Shown here: piece after piece, positions 24,605 to 34,656 of the stretch
Layout of the letters: each line of letters begins with the position of its first letter
Position numbering within the stretch: the first letter of the stretch is position 1
Source: Streptomyces sp. NBC_00663
GTDB taxonomy: Bacteria > Actinomycetota > Actinomycetes > Streptomycetales > Streptomycetaceae
NCBI RefSeq assembly: GCF_036226885.1
Contig: NZ_CP109027.1
Coordinates: forward strand, 8,742,001 to 8,806,000
Direction: 5' to 3'
DNA length: 64,000 bases
The notes under the pieces: model-generated
What the model was told of the DNA's origin: nothing
Seen by the model: the letters and a program-made list of their open reading frames with translations, nothing else
The model's database searches: none
Program-made: the position numbers and the translations under genes

Positions 24605-26461
24605 TCAGTGCGACCGCAGTTCACGGTCGCCTGACGTACGGGACCACCACATCCCCTCCCCGTGGGTGAGGCCCGGCAGCCGCAGTTCCATCTCGCGCAC
24701 CCGCCGGGCCGGAAGCTCACCGGTGATCACCCATGCCGTGCCGCCGCCCGTGGTGCCGGTGAACTCGGCGCCCAGTGAGGAGAGCTGGGCGGTCACCGGT
24801 GCCAGGGCGTCGAGCGGGATCTCCGTCTCGAAGGTGTGGTACGGCTCGTAGAGCCGGGTCCGTGCCTGTTCCAGGGCGCGGCGCAGCACGTACGGGGTGA
24901 GCCCGCGGAAGTCCCCGGCCGTGCTGAGCGGGGCGACGAAACCGGAGCGGATCAGGGTGACCCGGTAGTCCGTCACGGCCGCGCCGCACAGCCCGGTCCG
25001 CATGCTCGTGTGCACGGTGTCCTCGATGGCCTGGTGGAAGGCCCGGGGGAGCGCGCCGAGTTCGGTCTCGTAGGTGAACACTCCGCCGCAGCCGCGCTCT
25101 CCCGGCTCCACCCGCAGTCCGATCGTGGCCCAGAAACGGGTGCCGTCGAGCCAGGGCCGTTCCAGCCAGGCCTCACCGACGCCGCGTGGCCGCTCCAGGA
25201 AGCGGACGCGGCCCGGTTCGAAGTCCGTGTCGATGCCGAAGTCCTGGGCGAGGGTCGCCGCCAGCACCTCCAGCTGGACCTCGCCGTAGAGGAGCAGCGC
25301 GGTGGTGCCGTCGGGTGCCGGGCGGGCGTGGATCAGCGGGTCCTGGTCGGCCAGGGCGAGCAATGCGGAGCGGAGCGGGGCCGCCTGTTCGGGGCGACGG
25401 GCGGAGACCACGGTCTCCAGGGTCGGCGGGGCGAACTGGGCGGCCTGTTCGGAGAGTTCACCGAGCCGGTCGCCCACGCGGACGCCCGCGAGGCCGGTGA
25501 CGGCCGCGATGTTCCCCGCGGTGAGCGGACCGCTCCCGCCGATCACTTCGAGGCGGGTCACCCGTCCTGCGACCTCGACCGTCCGGCCGTCGGCGTCGCG
25601 CCGCAGCAGCGTCAGCCGCTGACGTTCCGTCACCTCGCCGTCGTACAGCCGGAGATACGCCGTGCGCTCGCCGCGCGGGCCGGGCCGGACGGCGAACACG
25701 GTGCCGCGCGGTGCGCCGCTCACGGCCGTCGGGGCCGGCGGGACGAGCCGGACCAGGCCGTCGACGAGGTCGGCGACGCCCTGGCCGCCGAGGGCGGAGC
25801 CGAAGAAGACCGGGTGGAAGGAGCCGTCCGCCGTGTGTGCGGCGAGGGCCTTGTGCAGGTCGGCCGGGGTGGGCGCGGGGCCGTCGACGACCGCCGCGAG
25901 GAGGTCCGGGTCGACGTCGGCCAGGGGCTCGGCCAGGTCGGCGAGGGGCGCGGCGAGCACCCGGGCGTGCGGGGTGCCGATGTCCCGGACCGAGGTGAGC
26001 GGCGCGACGTGCGGCGTCAGCAGCCGCCGGACGTCGTCGAGCAGGCCGTCCGTGCGGGCGCCCGCACGGTCGACCTTGTTGACGAAGACGAGCGTGGGCA
26101 GCCGCAGCCGGCGCAGGGTGCGCATCAGGACGCGGGTCTGTGCCTGGACGCCCTCCACGGCGGAGAGCACCAGGACCGCGCCGTCCAGGACCTCCAGGGC
26201 GCGCTCGACCTCGGCGATGAAGTCGGAGTGCCCCGGGGTGTCGATGAGATTGACCTGGGTGTCGCCGACGGTGAACGCGGCGACCGCCGAGCGGATGGTG
26301 ATGCCGCGCTGCCGCTCGATCGCCCCGTCGTCCGTACGGGTGTCACCGGCGTCGACGCTGCCGAGCCGGTCGATCGCGCCGTGCTCGAACAGCAGCCGCT
26401 CGGTGAGGCTGGTCTTACCGGCGTCGACGTGGGCCAGAATGCCGATGTTCAGGGTGTGCAT
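24605..26461 (-). CDS. tetracycline-type ribosomal protection GTPase (Otr(A)/TetM-like)
   Basis: 618 residues, close to Otr(A) and TetM in length and layout. The EF-G-like GTPase domain has G1 AHVDAGKTSLTERLL, G2 RQRGITI, G3 DTPGHSDF and G4 NKVDRAG. The C-terminal EF-G IV/V-like domains include LYEPYHTFETEIP, as in TetM. Such proteins dislodge tetracyclines from the ribosome. Streptomycetes also carry chromosomal paralogues of uncertain role. It is divergent from the prs gene (199 bp gap). Whether it gives resistance cannot be judged here. Confidence 0.85.
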   Translation of the reverse strand: MHTLNIGILAHVDAGKTSLTERLLFEHGAIDRLGSVDAGDTRTDDGAIERQRGITIRSAVAAFTVGDTQVNLIDTPGHSDFIAEVERALEVLDGAVLVLSAVEGVQAQTRVLMRTLRRLRLPTLVFVNKVDRAGARTDGLLDDVRRLLTPHVAPLTSVRDIGTPHARVLAAPLADLAEPLADVDPDLLAAVVDGPAPTPADLHKALAAHTADGSFHPVFFGSALGGQGVADLVDGLVRLVPPAPTAVSGAPRGTVFAVRPGPRGERTAYLRLYDGEVTERQRLTLLRRDADGRTVEVAGRVTRLEVIGGSGPLTAGNIAAVTGLAGVRVGDRLGELSEQAAQFAPPTLETVVSARRPEQAAPLRSALLALADQDPLIHARPAPDGTTALLLYGEVQLEVLAATLAQDFGIDTDFEPGRVRFLERPRGVGEAWLERPWLDGTRFWATIGLRVEPGERGCGGVFTYETELGALPRAFHQAIEDTVHTSMRTGLCGAAVTDYRVTLIRSGFVAPLSTAGDFRGLTPYVLRRALEQARTRLYEPYHTFETEIPLDALAPVTAQLSSLGAEFTGTTGGGTAWVITGELPARRVREMELRLPGLTHGEGMWWSRTSGDRELRSH

Positions 26462-26660
26462 GCGTGAATGAGTCCTCGAGAACCGTGGGCCTGTGGAAGG
26501 GCTGGGGGATTCCGAGGAGTCGGCGCATGCGGGTCATCCTGACGTGAGGGAACACGGACGTCGCCATGATGACCTGCCGGTGCGGGCGGGGCGCAAGCGA
26601 ATTTCGCTGGTCAGTAGCATGAGGGGCGGCAGCCCGAGATGATCATGCGAGGAGCGGTTC

Positions 26661-27614
26661 GTGCGAGACATCGCCGTGTTCAGCGGTAGTGCCCATCCCG
26701 AGCTGGCGGCGGAGGTCTGCGCGCATCTCGGTGTGCCGCTCAGCCCCACCCGGGTCAGCCGGTTCGCCAACGACTGCCTGGAGGTGCAGCTTCAGGCCAA
26801 CTGCCGGGAGCGGGACGTCTTCCTGGTCCAGCCGCTGGTCAAGCCCGTCCAGGAGCATCTCGTCGAGCTGCTGCTGATGTGCGACGCCGCCCGCGGGGCC
26901 TCCGCGCGGCGGATCACCGTCGTCATGCCGCACTATTCCTACGCCCGCTCCGACAAGAAGGACGCGCCCCGCATCTCGCTCGGCGGGCGCCTGGTCGCCG
27001 ACCTGATGGTGTCGGCCGGCGCGAGCCGGGTCCTCGCCATGACCCTGCACTCGCCGCAGGTGCACGGCTTCTTCTCGGTGCCCGTCGACCATCTGCACGC
27101 CCTGCGTGAACTGGCCGCGCATTTCCAGCAGTACGACCTCTCGCGCACCACCGTCGTCTCCCCGGACCTCGGCAACGCCAAGGAGGCCGCCGCGTTCGCC
27201 CGGCTCATCGGCGCCCAGGTCGCGGCCGGGGCCAAGCAGCGGTACGCGGACGACCGGGTCAGCATCAGCGACGTCATCGGCGAGGTCACGGACCGGGATG
27301 TCATCGTCCTGGACGACGAGATCGCCAAGGGCAGCACCGTCCTCGAACTCCTTGACCGGCTGCGTGAGTTGAAGCCCCGCTCGATCCGCGTGGCGTGCAC
27401 GCACGGGCTGTTCGCGGCCGGGGCGCTCAAGCGGATCGGTGAGCAGCCCGACGTACTGGAGATCGTGTGCACCAACACGGTGCCGGTTCCCGCGGAGGAG
27501 CGCACCGACAAACTGCGCATCCTGTCCATCGCTCCGGCCCTCGCCGAGGCGGTGCGCCGTATTCACAACGGCGAGTCCGTCAGCGCCCTGTTCGACGCGC
27601 CGCGGAGCGAATAG
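26661..27614 (+). CDS. prs: ribose-phosphate pyrophosphokinase (PRPP synthase)
   Basis: 317 residues from GTG 26661 (GCGAGGAG upstream), the normal length for class I enzymes. Landmarks: FSGSAHPELAAEV, RFANDCLEVQL, MPHYSYARSDKKDAPRIS (ATP loop), LHSPQVHGFFSVPVDHL and the PRPP-binding VIVLDDEIAKGSTVLELL, which differs from the usual VDDMIDTGGT and suggests a diverged second copy. It makes PRPP from ribose 5-phosphate and ATP for nucleotide, His and Trp synthesis. The EF-Tu gene follows after 55 bp, so cotranscription is likely. Confidence 0.88.
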   Translation: MRDIAVFSGSAHPELAAEVCAHLGVPLSPTRVSRFANDCLEVQLQANCRERDVFLVQPLVKPVQEHLVELLLMCDAARGASARRITVVMPHYSYARSDKKDAPRISLGGRLVADLMVSAGASRVLAMTLHSPQVHGFFSVPVDHLHALRELAAHFQQYDLSRTTVVSPDLGNAKEAAAFARLIGAQVAAGAKQRYADDRVSISDVIGEVTDRDVIVLDDEIAKGSTVLELLDRLRELKPRSIRVACTHGLFAAGALKRIGEQPDVLEIVCTNTVPVPAEERTDKLRILSIAPALAEAVRRIHNGESVSALFDAPRSE

Positions 27615-27669
27615 ACAGGAGGGAGAGCCGGGTTCGGCCCGGCATCACTCAGGTGACCTGGAGGCCCCC

Positions 27670-28863
<1,194 letters not shown>

Positions 28864-28869
28864 GCGCGG

Positions 28870-29316
28870 TCACACCGACCCGGACGTGGCCTCGGACTGC
28901 CCCAGGGCCGCGTCCAGCGTCGCGTGCGGCGGCAGTAACCGGTGCAGCCCGGTGACCCGCATGATCCGCAGGGTGAGGGGGTGGGCGCAGACCAGGTGGA
29001 GCTGTCCGTCGTGGTCGAGGACCCGGGTGCGGGCGCGGTAGAGCAGCCGCAGGCCGGAGCAGTCGAAGAACTCCACCCGCCGCAGGTCGATCACGACCCG
29101 GGAGTGGTCGCGCCCGGTCTCCCGGTCCAGGTGGGGGACGATCTCCACGGCGGCCGCGATGTCGATCTCGCCGCGGAACTCCAGCACCGTGTGTCCCCGG
29201 TCCTGGTGGATGTGCAGGTGCCGACCGATCGGTGCAGGTTCCTGCTGCACGACGACATCGCCTCCAACCGGCCCTTCGCGTGACGGGGTGCAGGTCACCG
29301 GGGGCTGGGGTGACAT
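28870..29316 (-). CDS. STAS-domain anti-anti-sigma factor
   Basis: 148 residues from the first start; a GTG about 20 codons in (VVVQQEP) is an alternative. It is a SpoIIAA-like STAS domain: HTVLEFRGEIDIAAAVEI, SRVVIDLRRVEFFDCSGLRL with the phosphorylatable Ser in DCSGL, and LVCAHPLTLRIMRVTGLHRL. Such proteins release a sigma factor by binding an anti-sigma kinase when unphosphorylated. No kinase or sigma gene is adjacent, so partners lie elsewhere. Streptomycetes have many such copies linked to sigB-type stress control. Confidence 0.85.
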   Translation of the reverse strand: MSPQPPVTCTPSREGPVGGDVVVQQEPAPIGRHLHIHQDRGHTVLEFRGEIDIAAAVEIVPHLDRETGRDHSRVVIDLRRVEFFDCSGLRLLYRARTRVLDHDGQLHLVCAHPLTLRIMRVTGLHRLLPPHATLDAALGQSEATSGSV

Positions 29317-29456
29317 CGTGCGGCGAGCGTACGAGTGGCCGCCGTGTCACCGTGCCCGGAGTCCGTGCAAGTCCTTTCCCCGTCCTGCAAGTTACCCTCG
29401 ATGGAGTGAATTTGAGCATGTTCGATTGACATATGTCTGTGAATTCCGGCCCAGTC

Positions 29457-29894
29457 TCAGGACAGGGCGTGCCAGGCCCGGGAGAGGGCCTGCCGGAACT
29501 GCTCGGTCTGGTGCGCGGTGAGCTCCCGGACCATCCGCTCCTCCAGCTCGCGGACCGGCTCCTCGTGCCGGGCCAGCAGCGCGCGGCCGGCGTCGGTGAG
29601 CAGGATCAGCAGCTCCCGGCGATTGCGCGGATTGCGTTCCCGGCGCACCAGCTCGCGGTTCTCCAGCGACCGTACGAGATCGGCGATCGACTGCGCCGTG
29701 ACGAACGAGTCCCGCGCGAGCTGTGCGGCCGACAGTCCGTCGTGCCGCTCCAGGACGGTCAGCGCGGTGTACTGGAGCGCTGTGATCCCGGACGGCCTGA
29801 CCAGCTCGTCCAGGTGGGAACGGACCACGAGCTCCACTTGTTTCACCATGTAGAGCAGGGACGGGGGCGCCTTGGTCGCCTGGGTGTCGAGCAT
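29457..29894 (-). CDS. MarR-family repressor of the adjacent dehydrogenase operon
   Basis: 145 residues from ATG 29894. The winged HTH is typical: ITALQYTALTVLERHDGLSA, AQLARDSFVTAQSIADLVRS, LENRELVRRERNPRNRRELL. It is divergent from an aldehyde dehydrogenase gene, and the 115-bp gap holds two palindromes with the same ACAGGA-A-TCCTGT core. It very probably binds these sites and represses both itself and the dehydrogenases until an aromatic or aldehyde ligand arrives (inference from layout). Confidence 0.88.
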   Translation of the reverse strand: MLDTQATKAPPSLLYMVKQVELVVRSHLDELVRPSGITALQYTALTVLERHDGLSAAQLARDSFVTAQSIADLVRSLENRELVRRERNPRNRRELLILLTDAGRALLARHEEPVRELEERMVRELTAHQTEQFRQALSRAWHALS

Positions 29895-29913
29895 GAGTTC
29901 AGCCTAGAGCATT

Positions 29914-29928
29914 GACAGGAATCCTGTC
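29914..29928. promoter_or_regulatory. MarR operator 1
   Basis: Perfect palindrome with 7-bp arms GACAGGA and TCCTGTC around a single A, about 20 bp upstream of the MarR start. It shares its 13-bp core with the second site. Confidence 0.8.
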
Positions 29929-29956
29929 TGTAATGAGACTGCGGACCATGACGCGG

Positions 29957-29977
29957 ACCAACAGGAATCCTGTTGGT
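29957..29977. promoter_or_regulatory. MarR operator 2
   Basis: Perfect palindrome with 10-bp arms ACCAACAGGA and TCCTGTTGGT around a single A, about 33 bp upstream of the aldehyde dehydrogenase start. It is stronger than site 1 and 46 bp from it centre to centre. Confidence 0.8.
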
Positions 29978-30009
29978 TGAAAACTTGGCAATGAGGCTGA
30001 GGAGTGGCG

Positions 30010-31464
30010 ATGACCACCTTCGAGATCGAACCCGGGCGGCTGTTCATCGGGGGACAGTGGCGGGAGGCCGCCGACGGAGCCCGCACCGAGGTGGTCGACC
30101 CGTCCCGCGGCACGGTCGTCACCACCGTCGCGGAGGCCGGCGCGGCCGACGTGGACGCTGCCGTGCGCGCGGCGCGCCAGGCGTACGACGACGGCTCCTG
30201 GTCCGGGCTCAGCGGCCGGGAGCGCGGCCGGGTGCTGCACCGCGTAGCCGAGCTCATCCGGGAGAACGCCGACGACATCGCCCGCCTGGAGAGCCTCGAC
30301 GTCGGCAAGCCGATCACGCTCGCCCACGCCGTCGACGTCACCAACGCGGCGGGCGACTACGAGCACTACGCCGCCCTCGCCCACTCCCTGCACGGCGCGC
30401 ACCGCGACACCCCCATGAACGCCCTCGCCTACACCCGGCGTGAACCGCTCGGAGTGGTCGCCGCGATCACCCCGTTCAACTTCCCGCTGATCCTCGCCGG
30501 TTCGAAGATCGCCCCGGCGCTCGCGGCGGGCAACACGGTCGTGCACAAGCCCGCCGACGAGACCCCGCTCAGCGCGCTCTACATGGCCAAGCTCTTCCAG
30601 GAAGCGGGCGTGCCCGACGGTGTGGTCAACGTCGTCACCGGTGCCGGACCGGTCGCCGGTGAGGCGCTGCTGCGGCACAGTGGCGTCGACAAGATCGCCT
30701 TCACCGGCTCCACCGCGGTGGGTCGGCACGCCGCGAGCGTCGCCGGGGAGAACCTCAAGCCCGTCACCATGGAGCTGGGCGGCAACGCGGCCCACCTCGT
30801 CTTCGAGGACGCCGACCTGGAGCAGGCCGTCGGCGCGGTCATCAAGGCCTTCGTCTTCAACTCCGGGCAGTTCTGCATGGGCGGCCCGCGCCTTCTGGTG
30901 GCCCGCTCGGTGTACAGCACCCTGCTCGGCATCCTCCAACAGGCCGTTCCCGGCGTGCCGTTGGGCGACCCCCGGCAACCGGAGACCGTCGTCGGCCCGA
31001 TGGCGGGGGAGAAGCACCTCAAGAAGGTCGAGGAATACGTCGAACTCGCCCGCAAGGAAGGCGGCCGCATCGTCTGCGGCGGCGAACGCCTCGACCTGGA
31101 CGGCGGCTACTACTACAAGCCCACGGTCATCGCCGACCTCCCGAACGACTCCCGGGTGGTCCAGGAGGAGATCTTCGGCCCGGTCCTGACCGTGCAGCCC
31201 TTCGACTCCGAGGACGAGGCCGTCGCCCTCGCCAACTCCACGCCGTACGGCCTGGCCTCGGGCGTCCAGACCACCAACCTCGCCCGCGCCCACCGCGTCG
31301 CCGACCGGCTCCAGGCGGGCATCGTCTGGGTCAACGACTGGGCGATGCTCGACCCCGCCGTCCCCTTCGGCGGCGTCAAGGACTCCGGCTTCGGCCGCGA
31401 GTACGGCCCGGAGGCGCTCGCCTCCTACACCAAGGTCAAGTCCGTCGTCGTCTCGCTCGGCTGA
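30010..31464 (+). CDS. aldehyde dehydrogenase
   Basis: 484 residues from ATG 30010, 7 bp after AGGAG; an upstream GTG at 30004 is too close to that site. NAD(P)-dependent ALDH superfamily with all key parts: ITPFNFPL (oxyanion Asn), FTGSTAVGRHAA, general-base Glu in TMELGGNAAH, nucleophile Cys in NSGQFCMGG, and EEIFGPVL. It oxidises an aldehyde to the acid. The alcohol dehydrogenase follows 40 bp on, so the pair probably converts an alcohol through the aldehyde to a carboxylate, as in benzyl alcohol breakdown. Substrate is inferred. Confidence 0.9.
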   Translation: MTTFEIEPGRLFIGGQWREAADGARTEVVDPSRGTVVTTVAEAGAADVDAAVRAARQAYDDGSWSGLSGRERGRVLHRVAELIRENADDIARLESLDVGKPITLAHAVDVTNAAGDYEHYAALAHSLHGAHRDTPMNALAYTRREPLGVVAAITPFNFPLILAGSKIAPALAAGNTVVHKPADETPLSALYMAKLFQEAGVPDGVVNVVTGAGPVAGEALLRHSGVDKIAFTGSTAVGRHAASVAGENLKPVTMELGGNAAHLVFEDADLEQAVGAVIKAFVFNSGQFCMGGPRLLVARSVYSTLLGILQQAVPGVPLGDPRQPETVVGPMAGEKHLKKVEEYVELARKEGGRIVCGGERLDLDGGYYYKPTVIADLPNDSRVVQEEIFGPVLTVQPFDSEDEAVALANSTPYGLASGVQTTNLARAHRVADRLQAGIVWVNDWAMLDPAVPFGGVKDSGFGREYGPEALASYTKVKSVVVSLG

Positions 31465-31504
31465 ACCGTCCCGAACGGGCAGGAAGAACAAGGGAGTTCG
31501 TACG

Positions 31505-32611
31505 ATGTCCATCCCCACCCGCGCCGCGGTCGTCGAGTCCGGCGGAGCGCCCTTCACCCTCGCCGACGTCGAACTCGACGAGCCGGGACCCCGCGAGGCG
31601 ATCGTCCGCATGGTGGCCACCGGGCTGTGCCACACCGACCTCGGGGTCGCGAGCGGCGGTCTGCCCTTCCCACTGCCCGGCGTGCTCGGTCACGAGGGCG
31701 CCGGGGTCGTGGAGTCCGTCGGCCCGGCGGTCACCGGTGTCGCGCCGGGCGACCACGTGGTGCTGTCGTTCACGTCCTGCGGCGCGTGCCGCAACTGCGA
31801 CGGCGGCCACCCGGCCTACTGCGCGACCTGGCTGCCGCTCAACCTCATCGGCGGCCGGCGGGCCGACGGCAGCGCCACCATCAGCCGGGACGGCGAGACG
31901 CTGGGCGGCCACTTCTTCGGCCAGTCCTCCTTCGCCGAACGGGCGTTGGTGGACGAGCGCAGCCTGGTCAAGGTCGACCCCGAGGTGCCGTTGACGTCGA
32001 TCGCCCCGCTGGGCTGCGGGGTGCAGACCGGCGTCGGCGCGGTGTGGAACGTGCTGAAGCCGGAGACCGGCAGCACGATCGTCGTCCTCGGCGCCGGAGC
32101 CGTCGGCCTGTCCGCGGTCATGGCCGCCGCCCTCACTCCCGCCACGACGATCGTCGCCGTCGACCGGGTCGCCGAACGCCTCGCCCTGGCGAGGGAGTTG
32201 GGCGCGACGCAGGTGGTGCACGCCGGTGACGAGGACCTCGGCGAGGCCCTCGCGGCGATCACCGGCGGCCAGGGCGCGGACGGCGTCGTCGAGACCACCG
32301 GCAACGTCGGCGTGCTCCGCCAGGGCGTGGACGCGCTCGGCGCCCGCGGCACCCTGGTCGTCGTCGGCGCCCCGCCGTTCGGCAGCGAAGTCGCCCTGGA
32401 CGTCAACGGGTTGCTCGGCGGCAAGCGCATCGTCGGCCTCACCCTCGGAGACGCCGAGACGCAGTCCTTCATCCCGGCCCTGGTCCGGCTGGTGAAAGAA
32501 GGACGGCTCCCGCTGCACCGCCTGGTCAGCACGTACGCGTTCGCGGACATCGACCAGGCGGTGCGGGACATGGGGGCCGGCAAGGCGATCAAGCCCGTAC
32601 TGACCTTCTGA
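31505..32611 (+). CDS. zinc-dependent alcohol dehydrogenase (class III/aryl-alcohol type)
   Basis: 368 residues. Catalytic zinc ligands are Cys in GLCHTDLGV and His-Glu in VLGHEGAGVV. The structural zinc loop has SCGACRNCDGGHPAYC. The Rossmann motif is VVLGAGAVGLSAVMAA, followed by VAVDRVAERLALA. Subfamily features (the extended loop LIGGRRADGSATIS) match aryl-alcohol or mycothiol/formaldehyde-type dehydrogenases. Second gene of the MarR-controlled operon. Confidence 0.9.
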   Translation: MSIPTRAAVVESGGAPFTLADVELDEPGPREAIVRMVATGLCHTDLGVASGGLPFPLPGVLGHEGAGVVESVGPAVTGVAPGDHVVLSFTSCGACRNCDGGHPAYCATWLPLNLIGGRRADGSATISRDGETLGGHFFGQSSFAERALVDERSLVKVDPEVPLTSIAPLGCGVQTGVGAVWNVLKPETGSTIVVLGAGAVGLSAVMAAALTPATTIVAVDRVAERLALARELGATQVVHAGDEDLGEALAAITGGQGADGVVETTGNVGVLRQGVDALGARGTLVVVGAPPFGSEVALDVNGLLGGKRIVGLTLGDAETQSFIPALVRLVKEGRLPLHRLVSTYAFADIDQAVRDMGAGKAIKPVLTF

Positions 32612-32623
32612 GGTCCCTTGGGG

Positions 32624-33574
32624 TCAGTCGACCGTGAGGACCAGCTTCCCCGTGGTGCGGCCGGTGTCGCCGAGGGCGTGTGCCCCGGCGGCGTCGGCCA
32701 GCGGGAAGGTGCCGGCGATCGTCGGGCGCAGCTTCCCCGCCTCGACCAGTTCGGCGATCGCCCGCATTCCCGCCCGGTCGGCGTCCACCAGAACGAACTC
32801 GGCCCGTACGCCGAGGCGTTCGGCCTCCGTGTACAGCTCCTCGCCCGCGCCCGGCAGGATCGACACCACCACTCCGCCCGGCCGCAGCACCGGCAGCGAA
32901 CGCAGGGAGTGGTCGCCGCCCACGGTGTCCAGGACCACGTCGACGTCCTTCACGGCCTCGGCGAAGTCGGTCTCCCGGTAGTCGATCACCTCGTCCACGC
33001 CCAGCTTGCGCAGGAAGTCGTGCTTGCCCGAGCTGGCGGTGCCGATCACATACGCCCCGCGCGCCTTGGCGATCTGGACGGCCACATGCCCGACGCCACC
33101 GGCTGCCGCATGGATCAGAATCCGCTGACCGGGCTGGAGGTCGGCACGCTCCACGAGCGCCTGCCAGGCGGTCAGCGCCACCAGCGGCAGCGCCCCGGCC
33201 TGGACGTGGTCGATCACCGCGGGCTTGGGCACCAGGGCGCGGGCCGGGGCGACGACGTACTCGGCGTGCGCGCCGGCTCCGTAGGGGTAGGGGAGCATCC
33301 CGAAGACCTCGTCGCCCGGGGTGAAGCCCGAGGCGCCGAGGCCGACCGCCTCGACCACGCCCGAGAGGTCCCAGCCGAGGACGAACGGCGGCTCACCCAG
33401 GAAGAGGCCGGCCGCGCGATGCTTCCAGTCCGTGGGGTTCAGACCGGCCGCCCGCACCCGGACCAGTACCTCGTTCGTGCGCGGCACGGGCCGCTCCAGC
33501 TCCACTTCCTTCAGAACCTCGGGACCGCCGAGGACGTCCTGGCTGATGGCTCGCATCGTGTTCACAGTGCTCAT
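32624..33574 (-). CDS. NADP-dependent quinone oxidoreductase-like enzyme
   Basis: About 316 residues from ATG 33574; a TTG at 33583 and an ATG at 33556 are other options and none has a strong ribosome site. MDR enzyme of the zeta-crystallin type: MRAISQDVLGGPEVLKEVEL, RVRAAGLNPTDWKHR, ILIHAAAGGVGHVAVQIAKA (NADPH site) and VIGTASSGKHDFL. It lacks catalytic zinc ligands. It converges on the dehydrogenase operon (12 bp) and is divergent from a GlxA-type regulator that may control it. Confidence 0.85.
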   Translation of the reverse strand: MSTVNTMRAISQDVLGGPEVLKEVELERPVPRTNEVLVRVRAAGLNPTDWKHRAAGLFLGEPPFVLGWDLSGVVEAVGLGASGFTPGDEVFGMLPYPYGAGAHAEYVVAPARALVPKPAVIDHVQAGALPLVALTAWQALVERADLQPGQRILIHAAAGGVGHVAVQIAKARGAYVIGTASSGKHDFLRKLGVDEVIDYRETDFAEAVKDVDVVLDTVGGDHSLRSLPVLRPGGVVVSILPGAGEELYTEAERLGVRAEFVLVDADRAGMRAIAELVEAGKLRPTIAGTFPLADAAGAHALGDTGRTTGKLVLTVD

Positions 33575-33611
33575 GGGGATCAAGCCTGCCCGGGGCCGCC
33601 GCCGCGGAAAA

Positions 33612-33625
33612 TGGCATGATTGCCA
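33612..33625. promoter_or_regulatory. TGGCA-N4-TGCCA repeat in divergent promoter
   Basis: A 5-bp inverted repeat with a 4-bp spacer sits about 20 bp upstream of the GlxA-type gene and about 38 bp upstream of the quinone reductase start. It lies in the most AT-rich part of the 71-bp gap and is a plausible regulator site. Confidence 0.4.
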
Positions 33626-33645
33626 ACCTTCGATAGAATCGTGCC

Positions 33646-34602
33646 ATGCGAGCGAAACAACGGGTCGAACGAGTCGTGGTCCTGGCCCTGGAGGGCGTCT
33701 ACCCCTTCGAGCTGGGCATCCCCAGCCGGATCTTCGGCGCCGCCGACGGGCACTACGAGGTGCTGACGTGCAGCGTCGACGGCCGGCCGGTGCGCAGCAA
33801 CGCGGACTTCACCATCGGGGTCGAGCACGGCCCGGAGATCCTGGCCACGGCCGACACCGTCGTGGTCGCTTCCATGGCGCAGCCCCACATCCCCACCGAA
33901 CTGCCCGCCGAGGTCGCCGCCGCGCTCACGCTGATCCGCCCGGACGCCCGCATCGTGTCGATCTGCACCGCCGCCTTCGTCCTCGCCGCGGCGGGCCTCC
34001 TCAAGGGCCGCAGGGCCACCACGCACTGGCAGGTGACCGAGGCCTTCCGGCGCCTCCACCCGGACGTCGACCTGGACCCTGACGTCCTCTTCGTCCACGA
34101 CGGCCGCATCCTCACCTCGGCCGGCGCGGCCTCCGGCGTGGACGTCTGCCTGCACATCGTCCGCACCGACCACGGAGCCGAGTTGGCCAACGCGGTGGCC
34201 CGGCGCTGCGTCGTGCCGCCCTTCCGGGACGGCGGTCAGGCCCAGTACATCGAGCAGCCGGTCCCGCAGAGCGGCGCCGCGAGCACCGCCGCCACCCGCG
34301 CCTGGGCGCTGGAGCGCATCGACGAGCCCCTCGCCCTGACCGACCTGGCCGCCCACGCCCGGATGAGTCTGCGCACCTTCGCCCGCCGCTTCCATGACGA
34401 GGTGGGCCTCAGCCCCGGCCGCTGGCTGATCCAGCAGCGGGTGGCCCGCGCCCGCCACCTGCTGGAATCCAGCGACCTGTCGGTGGACCAGATCGCCGGC
34501 GAGGTCGGCTTCGCCACCAGCGCCTCACTGCGCCAGCATCTGCACGCGGCCATCGGGGTGTCACCGCAGACGTACCGGCGTACGTTCCAGGCGGCCCGCT
34601 GA
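33646..34602 (+). CDS. GlxA-family transcriptional regulator (DJ-1/PfpI + AraC HTH)
   Basis: 318 residues. The N-terminal DJ-1/PfpI-like domain (VVVLALEGVYPFELGIPSRI, then IVSICTAAFVLAAAGLLKGR with the nucleophile-elbow Cys, then TTHWQ) is followed by a C-terminal AraC double HTH (about 215-318: ALTDLAAHARMSLRTFARRF, LSPGRWLIQQRVARARHLLE, VSPQTYRRTF). Such proteins activate or repress adjacent metabolic genes in response to small ligands. The divergent quinone reductase gene is the likely target. Confidence 0.9.
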   Translation: MRAKQRVERVVVLALEGVYPFELGIPSRIFGAADGHYEVLTCSVDGRPVRSNADFTIGVEHGPEILATADTVVVASMAQPHIPTELPAEVAAALTLIRPDARIVSICTAAFVLAAAGLLKGRRATTHWQVTEAFRRLHPDVDLDPDVLFVHDGRILTSAGAASGVDVCLHIVRTDHGAELANAVARRCVVPPFRDGGQAQYIEQPVPQSGAASTAATRAWALERIDEPLALTDLAAHARMSLRTFARRFHDEVGLSPGRWLIQQRVARARHLLESSDLSVDQIAGEVGFATSASLRQHLHAAIGVSPQTYRRTFQAAR

Positions 34603-34656
34603 ACGTTTCGCCCGACTCCCGCGTCGGAGGATCGCAACGTCAGGCGGGGAACAGGG

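Noticed and set aside
29428..29437. GACATATGTC palindrome between STAS and MarR genes
   Set aside because: Only 10 bp, single copy and in a gap where only the STAS gene start could use it; too short to call an operator.
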